26,774 nucleotides of DNA from CAZKXU01 sp964556665. Its GTDB lineage: Bacteria > Bdellovibrionota_C > UBA2361 > CAZKXU01. The stretch covers positions 1-26,774 of the forward strand of contig CAZKXU010000043.1 of assembly GCA_964556665.1 (NCBI GenBank), in the 5' to 3' direction. Shown piece by piece: positions 7,685 to 16,394 of the stretch. Position 1 is the first letter of the stretch. Every line of letters begins with the position of its first letter. Under the pieces are notes generated by a model, which was given only the letters and a program-made list of their open reading frames with translations, searched no databases and was not told the DNA's origin. The translations under genes were made by a program, and so were the position numbers.

Positions 7685-8767
7685 TCAATTAGCAGCTTGC
7701 TTCAATGGCTCGCGCGCCACTAACTCATCATGAATCTCAACCAGAGTATCTTCGATATTATACTTAAAGCTCCAACTTGGATAATGTTTCTTAAACTTCG
7801 AAACATCAGAGATCCACCAGATATGATCACCGCTGCGGTTATTCTCGGCATAACTAATCTGCATCTTTTTGCCGACAATTTTTTCACATAGCGCAATCGC
7901 CTCCTGCATCGAACAGTTTGCAAAGCGGCTCCCGCCCATGTTGTATACCTCTCCAGCGCGCGGATTAAGATAAAATTGATTAAAGGCATTTACTAAGTCA
8001 AATGCATGAATATTGTCTCTTACCTGTTTGCCTTTGTATCCAAAGATCGTATAGGGCTGTGATGTAATTGCGCATTTCATCAGATATGCAAGAAATCCAT
8101 GCAGCATCGCACCGCTATGCCCTGGCCCTGTCAAACAACCACCACGAAAGATCCCTACTTTCATATCAAAATAACGTCCGTACTCCTGCGCCATAACATC
8201 AGCGGCAACTTTTGAGGCTCCAAAGACAGAGTGTTTACTCTGATCAATAGACATCGATTCATCGATTCCCTCTTTATAGTAAGGATGCGAATCTGAAACT
8301 TCCCAGCGCGATTCTAACTCTATTAGCGGCAGTAAATTAGGGGTATCTCCATAAACCTTATTAGTGGAGCAGAAGATAAACACCGCCTTAGGACAATAAA
8401 GCCTGGTAAGTTCCAGCATGTTTAACGTGCCAACAGCATTCACGCTGAAATCAGTAAGCGGTTCCTTGGCAGCCCAATCATGTGAAGGCTGCGCTGCTGT
8501 ATGAACTATTAATTTAATATCTTTAGAGTACTCTTTGAAAAGCAGCTCTAACTTTCCTTTGTCTCTAATGTCAATATTAAAATGGCGGTAATTTTGCAGC
8601 TCGTTCTGGTGTTTCTCAACTGCCCATGAAGTAGAGGCCGTTGGTCCAAAGAAGTAACTACGCATGTCATTATCAAGGCCTAGAATGCCCATGCCCTGAG
8701 CTGCAAAGAAACGAGTCGTTTCAGCACCGACTAAACCTGCCGAACCTGTTATTAATGCTAAATTCAT
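7685..8767 (-). CDS. NAD-dependent sugar-nucleotide epimerase, CDP-tyvelose/paratose 2-epimerase type
   Basis: This 360-residue extended short-chain dehydrogenase/reductase has the NAD-binding GSAGLVG (8-14) at its start, NIDIRD, the HTAAQPSHDWAA loop, CSTNKVYG and RGGCLTGPGHSGA. The block GYKGKQVRDNIH is typical of CDP-paratose/CDP-tyvelose 2-epimerase relatives, which interconvert 3,6-dideoxyhexose nucleotides for surface glycans. The catalytic YxxxK of the superfamily reads FGASK here (182-186), so Phe stands where Tyr is expected. The rest of the active-site scaffold is intact and the reading frame is undamaged. The enzyme may use another residue, may do a different reaction, or may need its partner. 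It lies 33 bases after a second, distantly similar epimerase gene with an intact Tyr. The substrate is not provable from sequence. Confidence 0.8.
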   Translation of the reverse strand: MNLALITGSAGLVGAETTRFFAAQGMGILGLDNDMRSYFFGPTASTSWAVEKHQNELQNYRHFNIDIRDKGKLELLFKEYSKDIKLIVHTAAQPSHDWAAKEPLTDFSVNAVGTLNMLELTRLYCPKAVFIFCSTNKVYGDTPNLLPLIELESRWEVSDSHPYYKEGIDESMSIDQSKHSVFGASKVAADVMAQEYGRYFDMKVGIFRGGCLTGPGHSGAMLHGFLAYLMKCAITSQPYTIFGYKGKQVRDNIHAFDLVNAFNQFYLNPRAGEVYNMGGSRFANCSMQEAIALCEKIVGKKMQISYAENNRSGDHIWWISDVSKFKKHYPSWSFKYNIEDTLVEIHDELVAREPLKQAAN

Positions 8768-8800
8768 AAAAGGATATAAAGAAAAAATCTCGTCTGCACA

Positions 8801-9865
8801 CTACCGCAGGATCGGCTCCAATGCAACTCTGTTATCCCTGATCCAGCTATAAACCTCCTCAAGAATAGCCGCCAATCCTATCTTAGGCTCCCAATTTAAG
8901 AGCGATTTTACCTTAGAATAATCTGTTATATACAGCGGAACATCGCCTGGACGAGTATTTTGATCAGCTGCAATATCTATCTTATTTTTTGTATATTCAC
9001 GGCAATATCGTGTGAGCTCAGCTAATGAAACACTGATGTTTCTACCACCGCCTACATTAAAAATCTCTCCATTTATCTTATCAAGATTGTTGAGCTGCAG
9101 TTCAATCAAGCTATAAAGATCCTGGACATGCATAATATCTCGAACCTGCTTCCCGCTGCCGTTGTAGCCAATATATGACAGTTTACCACCATAGAAATGG
9201 CGAGCCATCCACAGCACCACAAAGCCCTGATCTACTTTTCCCATCTGCCATGGTCCGGTTAACACTCCACAACGGTTAATAACCCCCTTAACACCGTAAC
9301 AGTCTAAATACTCCTGCAACAGAAGCTCTGAGCAGAGCTTACTACTTCCATAAATTGTTCGTGCGCCATTTAACGGGAAGTCCTCTGTGATTCCTTGCTG
9401 TGAGATCCCTGGCATACTCTGCGCTTCTGCAATATCAAAACGCTCGGTACTCTCCTTCAGTTTGATAGAGTTTAATGCCGCTATCGGATAAACTCTGCTT
9501 GTCGAGAGAAAAATGACTTTTGCTCCTGTTTCACGCGCCAATTCTAATGCATTGATAGTGCCTTTAAGATTTGTATCGATCACATAATGAGGAGAGCCAT
9601 CACGACCAGCCATAACAGATGGCTCTGCGGCACAATCGATTAAAAGATCCTGTTCACCAGCTTCAAAGAGATCCTCTTTATTACGAACATCGCCGTGCAG
9701 GAACTCAACCCCCTCTTCCCGTAATCTTGATAATATTATCTCCGATCCTCTGCGTTTAAGATTATCAAGCGCTACAACTCGCGCATCTGAGTGGTTTTTT
9801 TTATAGAGAATAGCGAGATTAGATCCTACGAATCCCGCTCCCCCCGTAATTAAGATCTTCTTCAT
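8801..9865 (-). CDS. NAD-dependent epimerase/dehydratase, CDP-paratose 2-epimerase type
   Basis: From the chosen start the protein has 354 residues. I chose the Met of MKKILITGGAGFVG (9865) rather than the one eight codons upstream (9889), because the Rossmann strand normally begins right after the start codon. The NAD motif GGAGFVG is at 8-14, the STSRVY strand near 121-126, and the catalytic pair is intact as Tyr172/Lys176 in YGSSK. Later blocks INRCGVLTGPWQMGKVDQG and GKQVRDIMH resemble CDP-paratose 2-epimerase relatives. It should rework a nucleotide-activated sugar in the cytoplasm for the glycan built by the neighbouring transferases. Its start overlaps the end of the upstream GT2 gene by 47 bases, which suggests translational coupling. 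It and the next gene probably form successive or paired steps, but the exact sugar cannot be told. Confidence 0.82.
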   Translation of the reverse strand: MKKILITGGAGFVGSNLAILYKKNHSDARVVALDNLKRRGSEIILSRLREEGVEFLHGDVRNKEDLFEAGEQDLLIDCAAEPSVMAGRDGSPHYVIDTNLKGTINALELARETGAKVIFLSTSRVYPIAALNSIKLKESTERFDIAEAQSMPGISQQGITEDFPLNGARTIYGSSKLCSELLLQEYLDCYGVKGVINRCGVLTGPWQMGKVDQGFVVLWMARHFYGGKLSYIGYNGSGKQVRDIMHVQDLYSLIELQLNNLDKINGEIFNVGGGRNISVSLAELTRYCREYTKNKIDIAADQNTRPGDVPLYITDYSKVKSLLNWEPKIGLAAILEEVYSWIRDNRVALEPILR

Positions 9866-10694
9866 TAATATTGCTCTCAACCGTTTCAATAAGATTCTCT
9901 GTGCCGCTTACCACTCCGAGCTTACGGGAGTGCTCAGCCATAATGTCATCATGGATGAAGATCCGCTCTGCGTATATTTTCATCAGTGTAGCAAAATAAC
10001 GACGCGCCAATGCCTTGATCTTGAAATTTGCAAGTCCACAGGTGCGCCCATACCAATTTATAGGCACTACCCCTATTCTAAATCCACGCACTAACAATCC
10101 TAATGAGAGCTCGATCGTTAAATTAAAATGTGAGGAGTATAGAGGCATGATGGAACGCAGCGCTTCGCCACGATAAGCCTTAAATGCGTTTGTAAGATCA
10201 TTATGCTTCGTTCGAAAGAGAAGCTGTATCAACCAGTTGCCAAGACGGTTAGCTATAAGCTTAACACGCGGATAATCTCTGACGACAGACCCGGCCATAA
10301 AGCGGGAGCCAAAGACAGCGTCATAGCCTTCGTTGATTTTACGGTAATACTTTACAATGTCATTCGGATCATCAGAAAGATCCGCCATAACAACTACGAC
10401 AATCTCTCCTTTAAAATGATCAAAGCATGAGCGCAGAGCTCGTCCAAAACCACCTGGAGGTATACGGTTAATCAACCGTATAGGCACTCCAGTCTGCATA
10501 CGCTCCTGTATTACCTTAACCGTATTGTCTTTACTGTTATCATTAGCAATTACAAACTCGTGCGGAATACCATGCTGCTTTAAAGTCTCTGCAATCTCAT
10601 CGATAGTATGCCCAATGTTTCCCTCCTCGTTGTAAGCAGGTATGCATATTGAGAGGAGAGGATTGCTCTTTAATGTTACGAGTTTGGAGTTCAT
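9819..10694 (-). CDS. Family 2 glycosyltransferase, polyprenyl-phosphate sugar synthase type
   Basis: This 291-residue cytosolic GT-A-fold enzyme resembles dolichol/polyprenyl-phosphate mannosyl- or glucosyltransferases. It has LLSICIPAYNEEGNIG (13-28), the nucleotide-binding NDNSKDNT (51-58), GGFGRALR (81-88) and the DxD-like ADLSDDP (104-110). The acceptor region has SRFMAGS and LTNAFKAYRGEAL. No C-terminal membrane helices are present, so it is the soluble type. The likely reaction transfers a sugar from a nucleotide donor to polyprenyl phosphate, giving the donor that GT-C membrane enzymes use. It is the first gene of a minus-strand group of four. Its tail overlaps the epimerase start by 47 bases. 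It is transcribed divergently from a methyltransferase gene across a 59-base spacer holding candidate promoters for both. The sugar is unknown. Confidence 0.85.
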   Translation of the reverse strand: MNSKLVTLKSNPLLSICIPAYNEEGNIGHTIDEIAETLKQHGIPHEFVIANDNSKDNTVKVIQERMQTGVPIRLINRIPPGGFGRALRSCFDHFKGEIVVVVMADLSDDPNDIVKYYRKINEGYDAVFGSRFMAGSVVRDYPRVKLIANRLGNWLIQLLFRTKHNDLTNAFKAYRGEALRSIMPLYSSHFNLTIELSLGLLVRGFRIGVVPINWYGRTCGLANFKIKALARRYFATLMKIYAERIFIHDDIMAEHSRKLGVVSGTENLIETVESNINEEDLNYGGSGIRRI

Positions 10695-10708
10695 CTGTTA
10701 GAGCCGCT

Positions 10709-10737
10709 ACAATACTTGAATTTTCGACAAATTTCAA
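10709..10737 (-). promoter_or_regulatory. Candidate promoter of the GT2-epimerase group
   Basis: Read on the minus strand, TTGAAA (10732-10737) and TATTGT (10709-10714) are 17 bp apart. Initiation would fall near 10702, about eight bases before the GT2 ATG. It is interleaved with the candidate promoter of the divergent methyltransferase. Confidence 0.4.
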
Positions 10738-10744
10738 CTATCCT
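10716..10744 (+). promoter_or_regulatory. Candidate promoter of the methyltransferase-membrane protein pair
   Basis: TTGAAT (10716-10721) and TATCCT (10739-10744) are 17 bp apart. Initiation near 10751 would leave only about three bases before the ATG at 10754. Its elements alternate with those of the opposing promoter, so RNA polymerase could probably not occupy both. Confidence 0.35.
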
Positions 10745-10753
10745 GCATCCACT

Positions 10754-11410
10754 ATGGAGCAGATAATACCGGCCACTTATGAACTTAGATTTGGTGATAC
10801 AATCCCATTTCGTCGAAAAATGTGGCAGCTATTATGCCAGGATTTTTTTCAGCAGTTTATTCCTGCTGAAAGCACCGTCATGGAGGTGGCCGCCGGCTAT
10901 TGCGAGTTTATTAACAATATTAAAGCTAAACGTAAGATCGCCGTAGATATAAACCCCAATACACGTAAACATGCGGAAAGCAGTGTTGAGGTAGTAACTG
11001 CGCTTTCGACAGATTTATCAGCTGTTCAGAGTCAAACCGTAGATGCCATCTTTATCTCTAATTTTTTTGAGCACATCACTAAAGATCAGATTATTGATAC
11101 GCTGAAAGAGTGCTTTCGTTGTCTAAAAGTAGGCGGGCAAATTTTAATATTGCAGCCTAATATCCGTTTTGCTGCAAAAGACTACTGGATGTTTTTTGAT
11201 CATATTACTCCAATAGACGATCGCGCTTTAGTCGAGATCTTAACGGTGTTGGGATTCAAGGTTAAGCTTAATATGCCTAAGTTCCTGCCGTACACGACTA
11301 AGAGCAAGCTACCTAAATCACTTATACTATTAAAATTATATCTTAAGATTCCTCTGCTACACAGAATTTTTGGAGGGCAGGCGTTTGTGGTGGCTGCTAG
11401 GACGTCTTAG
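10754..11410 (+). CDS. Class I SAM-dependent methyltransferase
   Basis: The 218-residue protein has a Rossmann methyltransferase core. Motif I is VMEVAAGYCEF (43-52), followed by the acidic strand end IAVDINPN (62-69). Then come DAIFISNFFEHI and the post-motif LKVGGQILILQPN. This matches the Methyltransf_11-like group often found in O-antigen and glycolipid loci, where members methylate sugars or small substrates. I chose the ATG at 10754 because the open frame upstream of it (from 10649) runs into the opposite-strand GT2 gene and looks non-coding. A candidate promoter ends nine bases before this ATG. The gene ends 36 bases before the next plus-strand gene, so the two are likely co-transcribed. 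The substrate is unknown; it could also be a cyclic fatty acid or quinone-type enzyme, but context favours glycans. Confidence 0.82.
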   Translation: MEQIIPATYELRFGDTIPFRRKMWQLLCQDFFQQFIPAESTVMEVAAGYCEFINNIKAKRKIAVDINPNTRKHAESSVEVVTALSTDLSAVQSQTVDAIFISNFFEHITKDQIIDTLKECFRCLKVGGQILILQPNIRFAAKDYWMFFDHITPIDDRALVEILTVLGFKVKLNMPKFLPYTTKSKLPKSLILLKLYLKIPLLHRIFGGQAFVVAARTS

Positions 11411-11446
11411 CGGCTTTAGTGAATTTCGTAAAACTATCGCGGCATA

Positions 11447-12907
11447 ATGAGTAGTTTGTTTAACCTCTCTACAACTAAAGGTCAGACAAGGAACGGTTCG
11501 AACATTGCCTGCTTATTAGTAATTATTCTTCCTTTTCTATACTACCTCTACCTAGTTCAAACAACGCTATGGCCTTTTGTTGGACATGATTCCTTCTCGT
11601 ATTTATGGGATCTTCCTATCTCCACTGATTTTTTTACAAATCGATCTCTTACTCAACGCTCTATTTTTTTTCTTCTTGGTAACAAACCGCATCTAATCGC
11701 TGTTTTGCAAACGACACTCTTTTGCGCCACCGCACTTATTGTATTTTCTGTTTTTCGCACTGGAGCTAAATGGCGCAACCTCACGCTTGCCTTGATTATA
11801 GCTTTTTGTTTTTCCTCTTATACTATATCCGTTTTCGGTATCGCGATTTGCTCCGAACCGGTATACCTTGCCTTATTTCTCAGTTTTAGTCTCTTGTACT
11901 GCTATACATATAACGCCGAGCACAATGCCCGTGTAACTCTTCTAGTTTTGTGCCTTGGAGTTGCATTTATTTTTTCAAAAAACATCGCACCTTTTACTAC
12001 CCTAATCCTAGTATGTAGCTCTTTCTTGTTAAGAAAATCCGATCGCTTTCGTACTGTACTGAACTTAATATTCATATCATTGTCACTACTCAGCATATTT
12101 GTAACTCAGCATTATGATAGTAGTGTAAATATTAACATAGCAAATAATTTATACATTCGTGTTTTCCCTTACCCTGAACGTGTAGAGCTTTTTAGTAAAA
12201 GATTTAATATGCCAGTCGGTGATTTTATTAAGACATGCGCCGGAGGCAACGTAAACACCCCTTGCATAAATGGAAGAGCTATATACACCGTCGATCAAAA
12301 GAGAAAAAACTACCGTTTAGAAAGATTTAGACATCCTCTCATTCGCTGGATTAAGCGTCATGGCTCAAGATCGATGACCAGTTATTTTCTGTTTTATGGG
12401 GTAAAAGATACTTATAAAGAATTTAGTTTAAGCTTTGCAGAGCTATTCTCCTCCTGGGGCTTCGGTTACGGCCTTAAGTATATGGATTTTTATAAACATA
12501 CCACTACGGGCAGATCTAATCTTGATATTCTAGCTACAATCAATCCAAATAGCGATTTTGGATTCTGGGGGATTGAACCGCTAGATATTATTAGACTTCC
12601 ATTATTACAACTTGGATGGGGCTCACTCTCTGGGGTCTTCTTCTATTTAGTACTCGGAATACTAATCGGAAAAGGTTTTGTTCTGAATGACAAACAAAAT
12701 GTACTAATCCTCTCGAGTGTCTGCTTAACTATTACCTCGCTCGCTTCAATATTCCTCGGACTATTTGGAGATGGAATGGACCCAGAGAGACATTCGTATA
12801 TTAGCTTATTAGTTTTTATCGTCGCAGCTTCGGTTTTATCACTTAGTCTAGCATCAGAATTTCTATTAATTTTAAGAGCCCGGTTTCAATCCCGTATTAA
12901 TCACTAA
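11447..12907 (+). CDS. Hypothetical polytopic membrane protein, possibly GT-C-like
   Basis: The 486-residue protein has about 10-11 hydrophobic helices. The first loop after helix 1 contains FVGHDSFSYLWD (44-55), where Asp48 sits at the place where GT-C transferases carry their first-loop acidic residue. It is followed by NRSLTQRSIFFLLG. A large polar loop from about 225 to 345 (NLYIRVFPYPERVELF...) should face the periplasm, and helices return near the end. I recognise no named family. The topology and the surrounding glycosyltransferase genes suggest a lipid-linked sugar transferase or polymerase-like role, but this is inference. It follows the methyltransferase by 36 bases on the same strand. 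Its last 36 bases overlap the 3' end of the convergent gene, an unusually long tail overlap. Confidence 0.65.
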   Translation: MSSLFNLSTTKGQTRNGSNIACLLVIILPFLYYLYLVQTTLWPFVGHDSFSYLWDLPISTDFFTNRSLTQRSIFFLLGNKPHLIAVLQTTLFCATALIVFSVFRTGAKWRNLTLALIIAFCFSSYTISVFGIAICSEPVYLALFLSFSLLYCYTYNAEHNARVTLLVLCLGVAFIFSKNIAPFTTLILVCSSFLLRKSDRFRTVLNLIFISLSLLSIFVTQHYDSSVNINIANNLYIRVFPYPERVELFSKRFNMPVGDFIKTCAGGNVNTPCINGRAIYTVDQKRKNYRLERFRHPLIRWIKRHGSRSMTSYFLFYGVKDTYKEFSLSFAELFSSWGFGYGLKYMDFYKHTTTGRSNLDILATINPNSDFGFWGIEPLDIIRLPLLQLGWGSLSGVFFYLVLGILIGKGFVLNDKQNVLILSSVCLTITSLASIFLGLFGDGMDPERHSYISLLVFIVAASVLSLSLASEFLLILRARFQSRINH

Positions 12908-14074
12908 ATTCCAATCTGGGGGTAATATTTTCATGACACATTCTACACCAGGTTGCTGCAGGCATTGAGATTTCTTTTCCCAATGAAAGTTCTGATAACG
13001 CTTAATAAAATTAGGGTTCAGGAAAACATTTGAAGTAAAAAACAATACTAGATGTAGCAAAACTAACCATTTTACCCTTGGCCAGATCTGGACGGTTGAC
13101 CACAGAAAAAAAATTCCTGGTATTACAAAATAACGTCCTGCATCAAGCATCATTAAAGGACTGTTTATGTATTTTACGATAGGAAGTAGCAGCTGAATAA
13201 GTGCAGCCAAAGGTAATAAACATATATTTTTAGTATTCTCTTTCCAAAAAAATGCAATTGAGATGAGACAAAACCCCACAAACCATAGACTCGAAACTAA
13301 ATATAGCCAATAGTAGCTAGGCAAGAGATAGGAAAATAGATAGGAGTTCCCAAAATAACTACCTATTACTACAATTGAATCGAGCCAACTCCCCCCCTCC
13401 TTAGTTACGAAAGCTGAACTAATATTTGAAAGTTGAACAGATACAATTACAGAAGCAGCAACAAAGAGTAATGCCGAGAATCGGTCGCGACGCAATAAAT
13501 ATCTTAACCCTAGCATAGGTAGATATCCGATTATAAACGGGCCAGTAAATCCGATCAGCGCCAAGATTCCTAGATCAAAAATAACTCCCATCTTGGACGC
13601 AGGCGACTCAGAGAGAGTTAATAACAATAATCCGGTAGCCCAAATCCACTGAATATTTGTTATCGACATGAGAACTTCTGTGGCGAATGGGGCGAGCACA
13701 ATTAAGAGACAAAGAGCAGGCTTGTATTTAAGAATAATACGATCTGAAAATAGATAAATAACTAAAAGTATTACTGCTAATAAGTAGCTTAAATTATATA
13801 ATGCGGGTTGCAACTCATATGGCCAAATAGAGCTAAAGCATGCAACAAAACGTGGCAAAAACAGATAATAACCTGCTATGGGCCGCCAAACTGCACTACA
13901 CCCCAGATTGAATTGTTCGTAGAAAAATGCTACTCCATCTTCAGCCCAAAATTGTGGGTATTGAAATGCATCAGGCCGGCGAATAAACAATATCAAAACT
14001 ACGATTATAATTGTAAACGCTGGAATCAGCGTGGAAGAGTTAATTCTAACCTTACTCAATATTTTTTCATTCAT
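12872..14074 (-). CDS. Hypothetical polytopic membrane protein with FWAEDG motif, GT-C-like
   Basis: The 400-residue protein has about 10 hydrophobic helices. After the first helix (about 15-32) comes a loop with FWAEDGVAFFYEQF (42-55), including Glu45 and Asp46, and then VWRPIAGYYLFLPR. An acidic pair in the first extracytoplasmic loop followed by an Arg-Pro stretch is a pattern shared by many unnamed GT-C-like proteins in polysaccharide loci. I infer a membrane glycosyltransferase using a polyprenyl-phosphate sugar. No soluble C-terminal domain is present beyond a short tail. The gene starts seven bases after the upstream minus-strand membrane-protein gene ends, so they are probably one operon. 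The 3' end overlaps the convergent gene by 36 bases. Confidence 0.65.
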   Translation of the reverse strand: MNEKILSKVRINSSTLIPAFTIIIVVLILFIRRPDAFQYPQFWAEDGVAFFYEQFNLGCSAVWRPIAGYYLFLPRFVACFSSIWPYELQPALYNLSYLLAVILLVIYLFSDRIILKYKPALCLLIVLAPFATEVLMSITNIQWIWATGLLLLTLSESPASKMGVIFDLGILALIGFTGPFIIGYLPMLGLRYLLRRDRFSALLFVAASVIVSVQLSNISSAFVTKEGGSWLDSIVVIGSYFGNSYLFSYLLPSYYWLYLVSSLWFVGFCLISIAFFWKENTKNICLLPLAALIQLLLPIVKYINSPLMMLDAGRYFVIPGIFFLWSTVQIWPRVKWLVLLHLVLFFTSNVFLNPNFIKRYQNFHWEKKSQCLQQPGVECVMKILPPDWNLVINTGLKPGS

Positions 14075-14081
14075 GGTAAGT

Positions 14082-15419
14082 TTAGTGAAGCGTAAAATCT
14101 TTTACGACTTCCCGCACTTGCTCCGTGGAAAGAAATCCAGGCACGCCCCACCACGAAGAAATTGCGGCGTCATTTTCGATTAAAAACCGTCGACCTTCAG
14201 TGCCACGCGATTTGCTCCAATCAACAAGAACGGTCTTCCAAGGAAGTGTAATAAATGTAACCCAGCTCAACAAAAATATACCTTGCAACATACGTCTATA
14301 CCTAGAGGTTAGAACCTGCTGTATCGCTATTCCTAGGAATGGCGAAAAACATATGAAGGAGGCATACTGATACCTCCAACTAAGTGCTGATGCAAATCCC
14401 TCATGATACCTTCCAATTCCCAGTAAAGCAGTATTTAAAGTATCTATTCCAAGTAATATAATTACCGCCTTCCACCTAGAATTAGCAGGCAATGCAAAAC
14501 AACCAATAGCTAAAACTAATACTTTTAAAGCTCCTAGTGCAAAATATCTGTACAAATTGTCCGATGATAGATTGAGAATGTGATAGAACGGATTAAGAAA
14601 AAAATGATGCGCCATCCATAAAAACATCTTGGTCCAAGTGGCTAGATCCTGCTGTATTATAGAATGATGGTTGCCGGGTGAATGTAGGAAAATAATTAGA
14701 GCTGTTACTCCAGCTGGGAGGAGCGCTATAGATGATATAAATAGTGAGCGCTTCCAACCAATCTTTGAAGTATATAATACCACTGTATAAGCAGCTAATA
14801 TTCCGCTAAATATAACTCCACGAAAAAAAGAAAAATTACTACAGGCAACTAAAAGGAGATAAGTTGCGATAGCGCTACATGTAGGCGCTTCTGTCTTAAG
14901 TAATTTATTCTGCAGTACCAAAAAAGCTGCAAGAAAAAAAGTCAGTGCTAGCATCGCCGACCACTGTACACCCCACCCTAGAGTTTCAATATTACTCCAG
15001 CACAGACCAAAAGTGAGCATAGAAAATGTTGTGGCAAAGATGGAAAATCCAATATTCCTAAGCACTAAGCCAAAGAGAAAAACATTTAAAGCATGCGTAA
15101 ACCAAACAATTAGAAGCAATCCCAAATAGCTCCCATTTGTAAGTATAGCCACACCACCCCAGAGCAGCTTAAAGACCGGGACAAAGTTTTCAGCAAAATT
15201 GGTAAATAGCCATGGGAAGAAGCCCTGCTGTTTAATCTCTAAAAGTAGATGAAGCTCATCCCCAAACCAGAAGAGCTGTTTGAAATTTCGTATATAGATG
15301 AAAAATGGAGAGAGCGTGATAAGACTCAGAATGGCGAGACTTAATCCTTCAGTAACCCTAGAACTCTTTTCTATGTCAGAGATGCCTTGACTATTTTCGA
15401 CAACAAGATCGGTATGCAT
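14082..15419 (-). CDS. Hypothetical polytopic membrane protein, GT-C-like
   Basis: The 445-residue protein has a polar N-terminus of about 25 residues and then around 11 hydrophobic helices. The first extracytoplasmic loop reads LFWFGDELHLLLEI (49-62) and then FAENFVPVFKLLWGG (75-89). The Asp54-Glu55 pair matches the acidic site of GT-C enzymes. I have a sense that this GDE...AENFVP arrangement recurs in hypothetical membrane proteins of polysaccharide clusters, but I know no characterised member. The role is inferred as transfer of a lipid-linked sugar or a lipid A/polymer modification. It is followed after seven bases by another membrane-protein gene on the same strand, so they are likely co-transcribed from the candidate promoter at 15437-15465. 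Confidence 0.65.
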   Translation of the reverse strand: MHTDLVVENSQGISDIEKSSRVTEGLSLAILSLITLSPFFIYIRNFKQLFWFGDELHLLLEIKQQGFFPWLFTNFAENFVPVFKLLWGGVAILTNGSYLGLLLIVWFTHALNVFLFGLVLRNIGFSIFATTFSMLTFGLCWSNIETLGWGVQWSAMLALTFFLAAFLVLQNKLLKTEAPTCSAIATYLLLVACSNFSFFRGVIFSGILAAYTVVLYTSKIGWKRSLFISSIALLPAGVTALIIFLHSPGNHHSIIQQDLATWTKMFLWMAHHFFLNPFYHILNLSSDNLYRYFALGALKVLVLAIGCFALPANSRWKAVIILLGIDTLNTALLGIGRYHEGFASALSWRYQYASFICFSPFLGIAIQQVLTSRYRRMLQGIFLLSWVTFITLPWKTVLVDWSKSRGTEGRRFLIENDAAISSWWGVPGFLSTEQVREVVKDFTLH

Positions 15420-15436
15420 AGCGAATTAGAATATTA

Positions 15437-15465
15437 AAGATAGCGGATAGTCTCTAGTTTTTCAA
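15437..15465 (-). promoter_or_regulatory. Candidate promoter of the two-gene membrane-protein operon
   Basis: On the minus strand TTGAAA (15460-15465) and TATCTT (15437-15442) are 17 bp apart. The start would be near 15430, about 11 bases before the ATG. The 231-base gap 15420-15650 holds this element and nothing else I can support. Confidence 0.4.
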
Positions 15466-15650
15466 TCGATAACAGTGAGACCGACATTGATAACCCGTTG
15501 CTGCAACTAAGTCTCTAAGGCATCTCTTACCTTTACTGCTAGCTCAGGCTAAGCTTGGCTATTGTAACCCAGGTAGTTGGATTTCCAAAAAATTCGTAGT
15601 TATTTTATACAGATCAGCTCTCTAATGAGAAGTTTTATAAAAATGGGGGG

Positions 15651-16394
15651 CTAGCTTAAAAATTCCTCAATTTCACGCACCTCTGGCTCACGACAATCAA
15701 ACATCTGGTAAAATGAAACCGCCTGACTAAGTCCAAAACATGAGACCTTAACCGACGAAAAGAAATAGCGTAAAACTTGATCTATCTCTGCACTTGTATT
15801 GACATGCTCATGTTTCATAATGACTTGGTAATCAAGGCCATACTTAATGCGAAATTCGAGCCCCGTCACTAATCGCGTTCCAAGCTCCCACATGATAGTG
15901 CCTTCACTTGGGATAGCAGCCCTAAAGGCTCCTCCTGGCTTTAAGAGCTTGGCAGCCAACGCTACAAGCTTTGGCAGGTCTACAACATGCTCAAGCACCG
16001 CAACTGATATTATACGATCATAACTATTTGAGCCGTCGAGATCCTCAATTGATTTGAATCTAGAACCTATTCGTTTATTTAAGCTTTCAGGTGCCAATGC
16101 AAAAAAAGAGTCGCTTGGCTCGATAACATCGTAAATCGCTGAAGGCGTTTCGTAGAATAGGTGGTTTAATGTACCAGCACCCACTTCAAGGGTTTTAAGT
16201 TTCGAAGCATCTAAGTGCTCCAAATCGCATGCAACCTGCCTATGCATCCAAGACTCCATTAACTTTGATAGACTGGTTGCAGTCGTAGCAGCCCTTCTAT
16301 TAAGAATCATTACCTCTTGATGGAGATCTTTATAAGGACGGGGCAATTCCGACCTTATTTTGGGAAACTGCTCGAATATCCTACTGCGGCTCAA
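15651..16394 (-). CDS. Class I SAM-dependent methyltransferase
   Basis: This 247-residue protein has a helical N-terminal segment (1-65) and then a methyltransferase core. Motif I is LEVGAGTLNHLF (69-80), the acidic strand end is DVIEPSD (89-95, Glu92), followed by YDRIISVAVLEHV and LLKPGGAFRAAIPSEG. The last 80 residues are a substrate-side region with FRIKYGLDYQVIMKHEHVN. The family is clear, the substrate is not; context suggests methylation of a sugar or a glycolipid intermediate. The start codon overlaps the stop of the upstream methyltransferase by four bases, so translation is very likely coupled. It is the last gene of a three-gene minus-strand operon with that methyltransferase and the 531-residue membrane protein. 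Confidence 0.85.
   Translation of the reverse strand: MSRSRIFEQFPKIRSELPRPYKDLHQEVMILNRRAATTATSLSKLMESWMHRQVACDLEHLDASKLKTLEVGAGTLNHLFYETPSAIYDVIEPSDSFFALAPESLNKRIGSRFKSIEDLDGSNSYDRIISVAVLEHVVDLPKLVALAAKLLKPGGAFRAAIPSEGTIMWELGTRLVTGLEFRIKYGLDYQVIMKHEHVNTSAEIDQVLRYFFSSVKVSCFGLSQAVSFYQMFDCREPEVREIEEFLS

Noticed and set aside
10649..10753. Upstream extension of the methyltransferase frame
   Set aside because: It runs over the start of the opposite-strand GT2 gene and lacks domain similarity; the ATG at 10754 is adequate.
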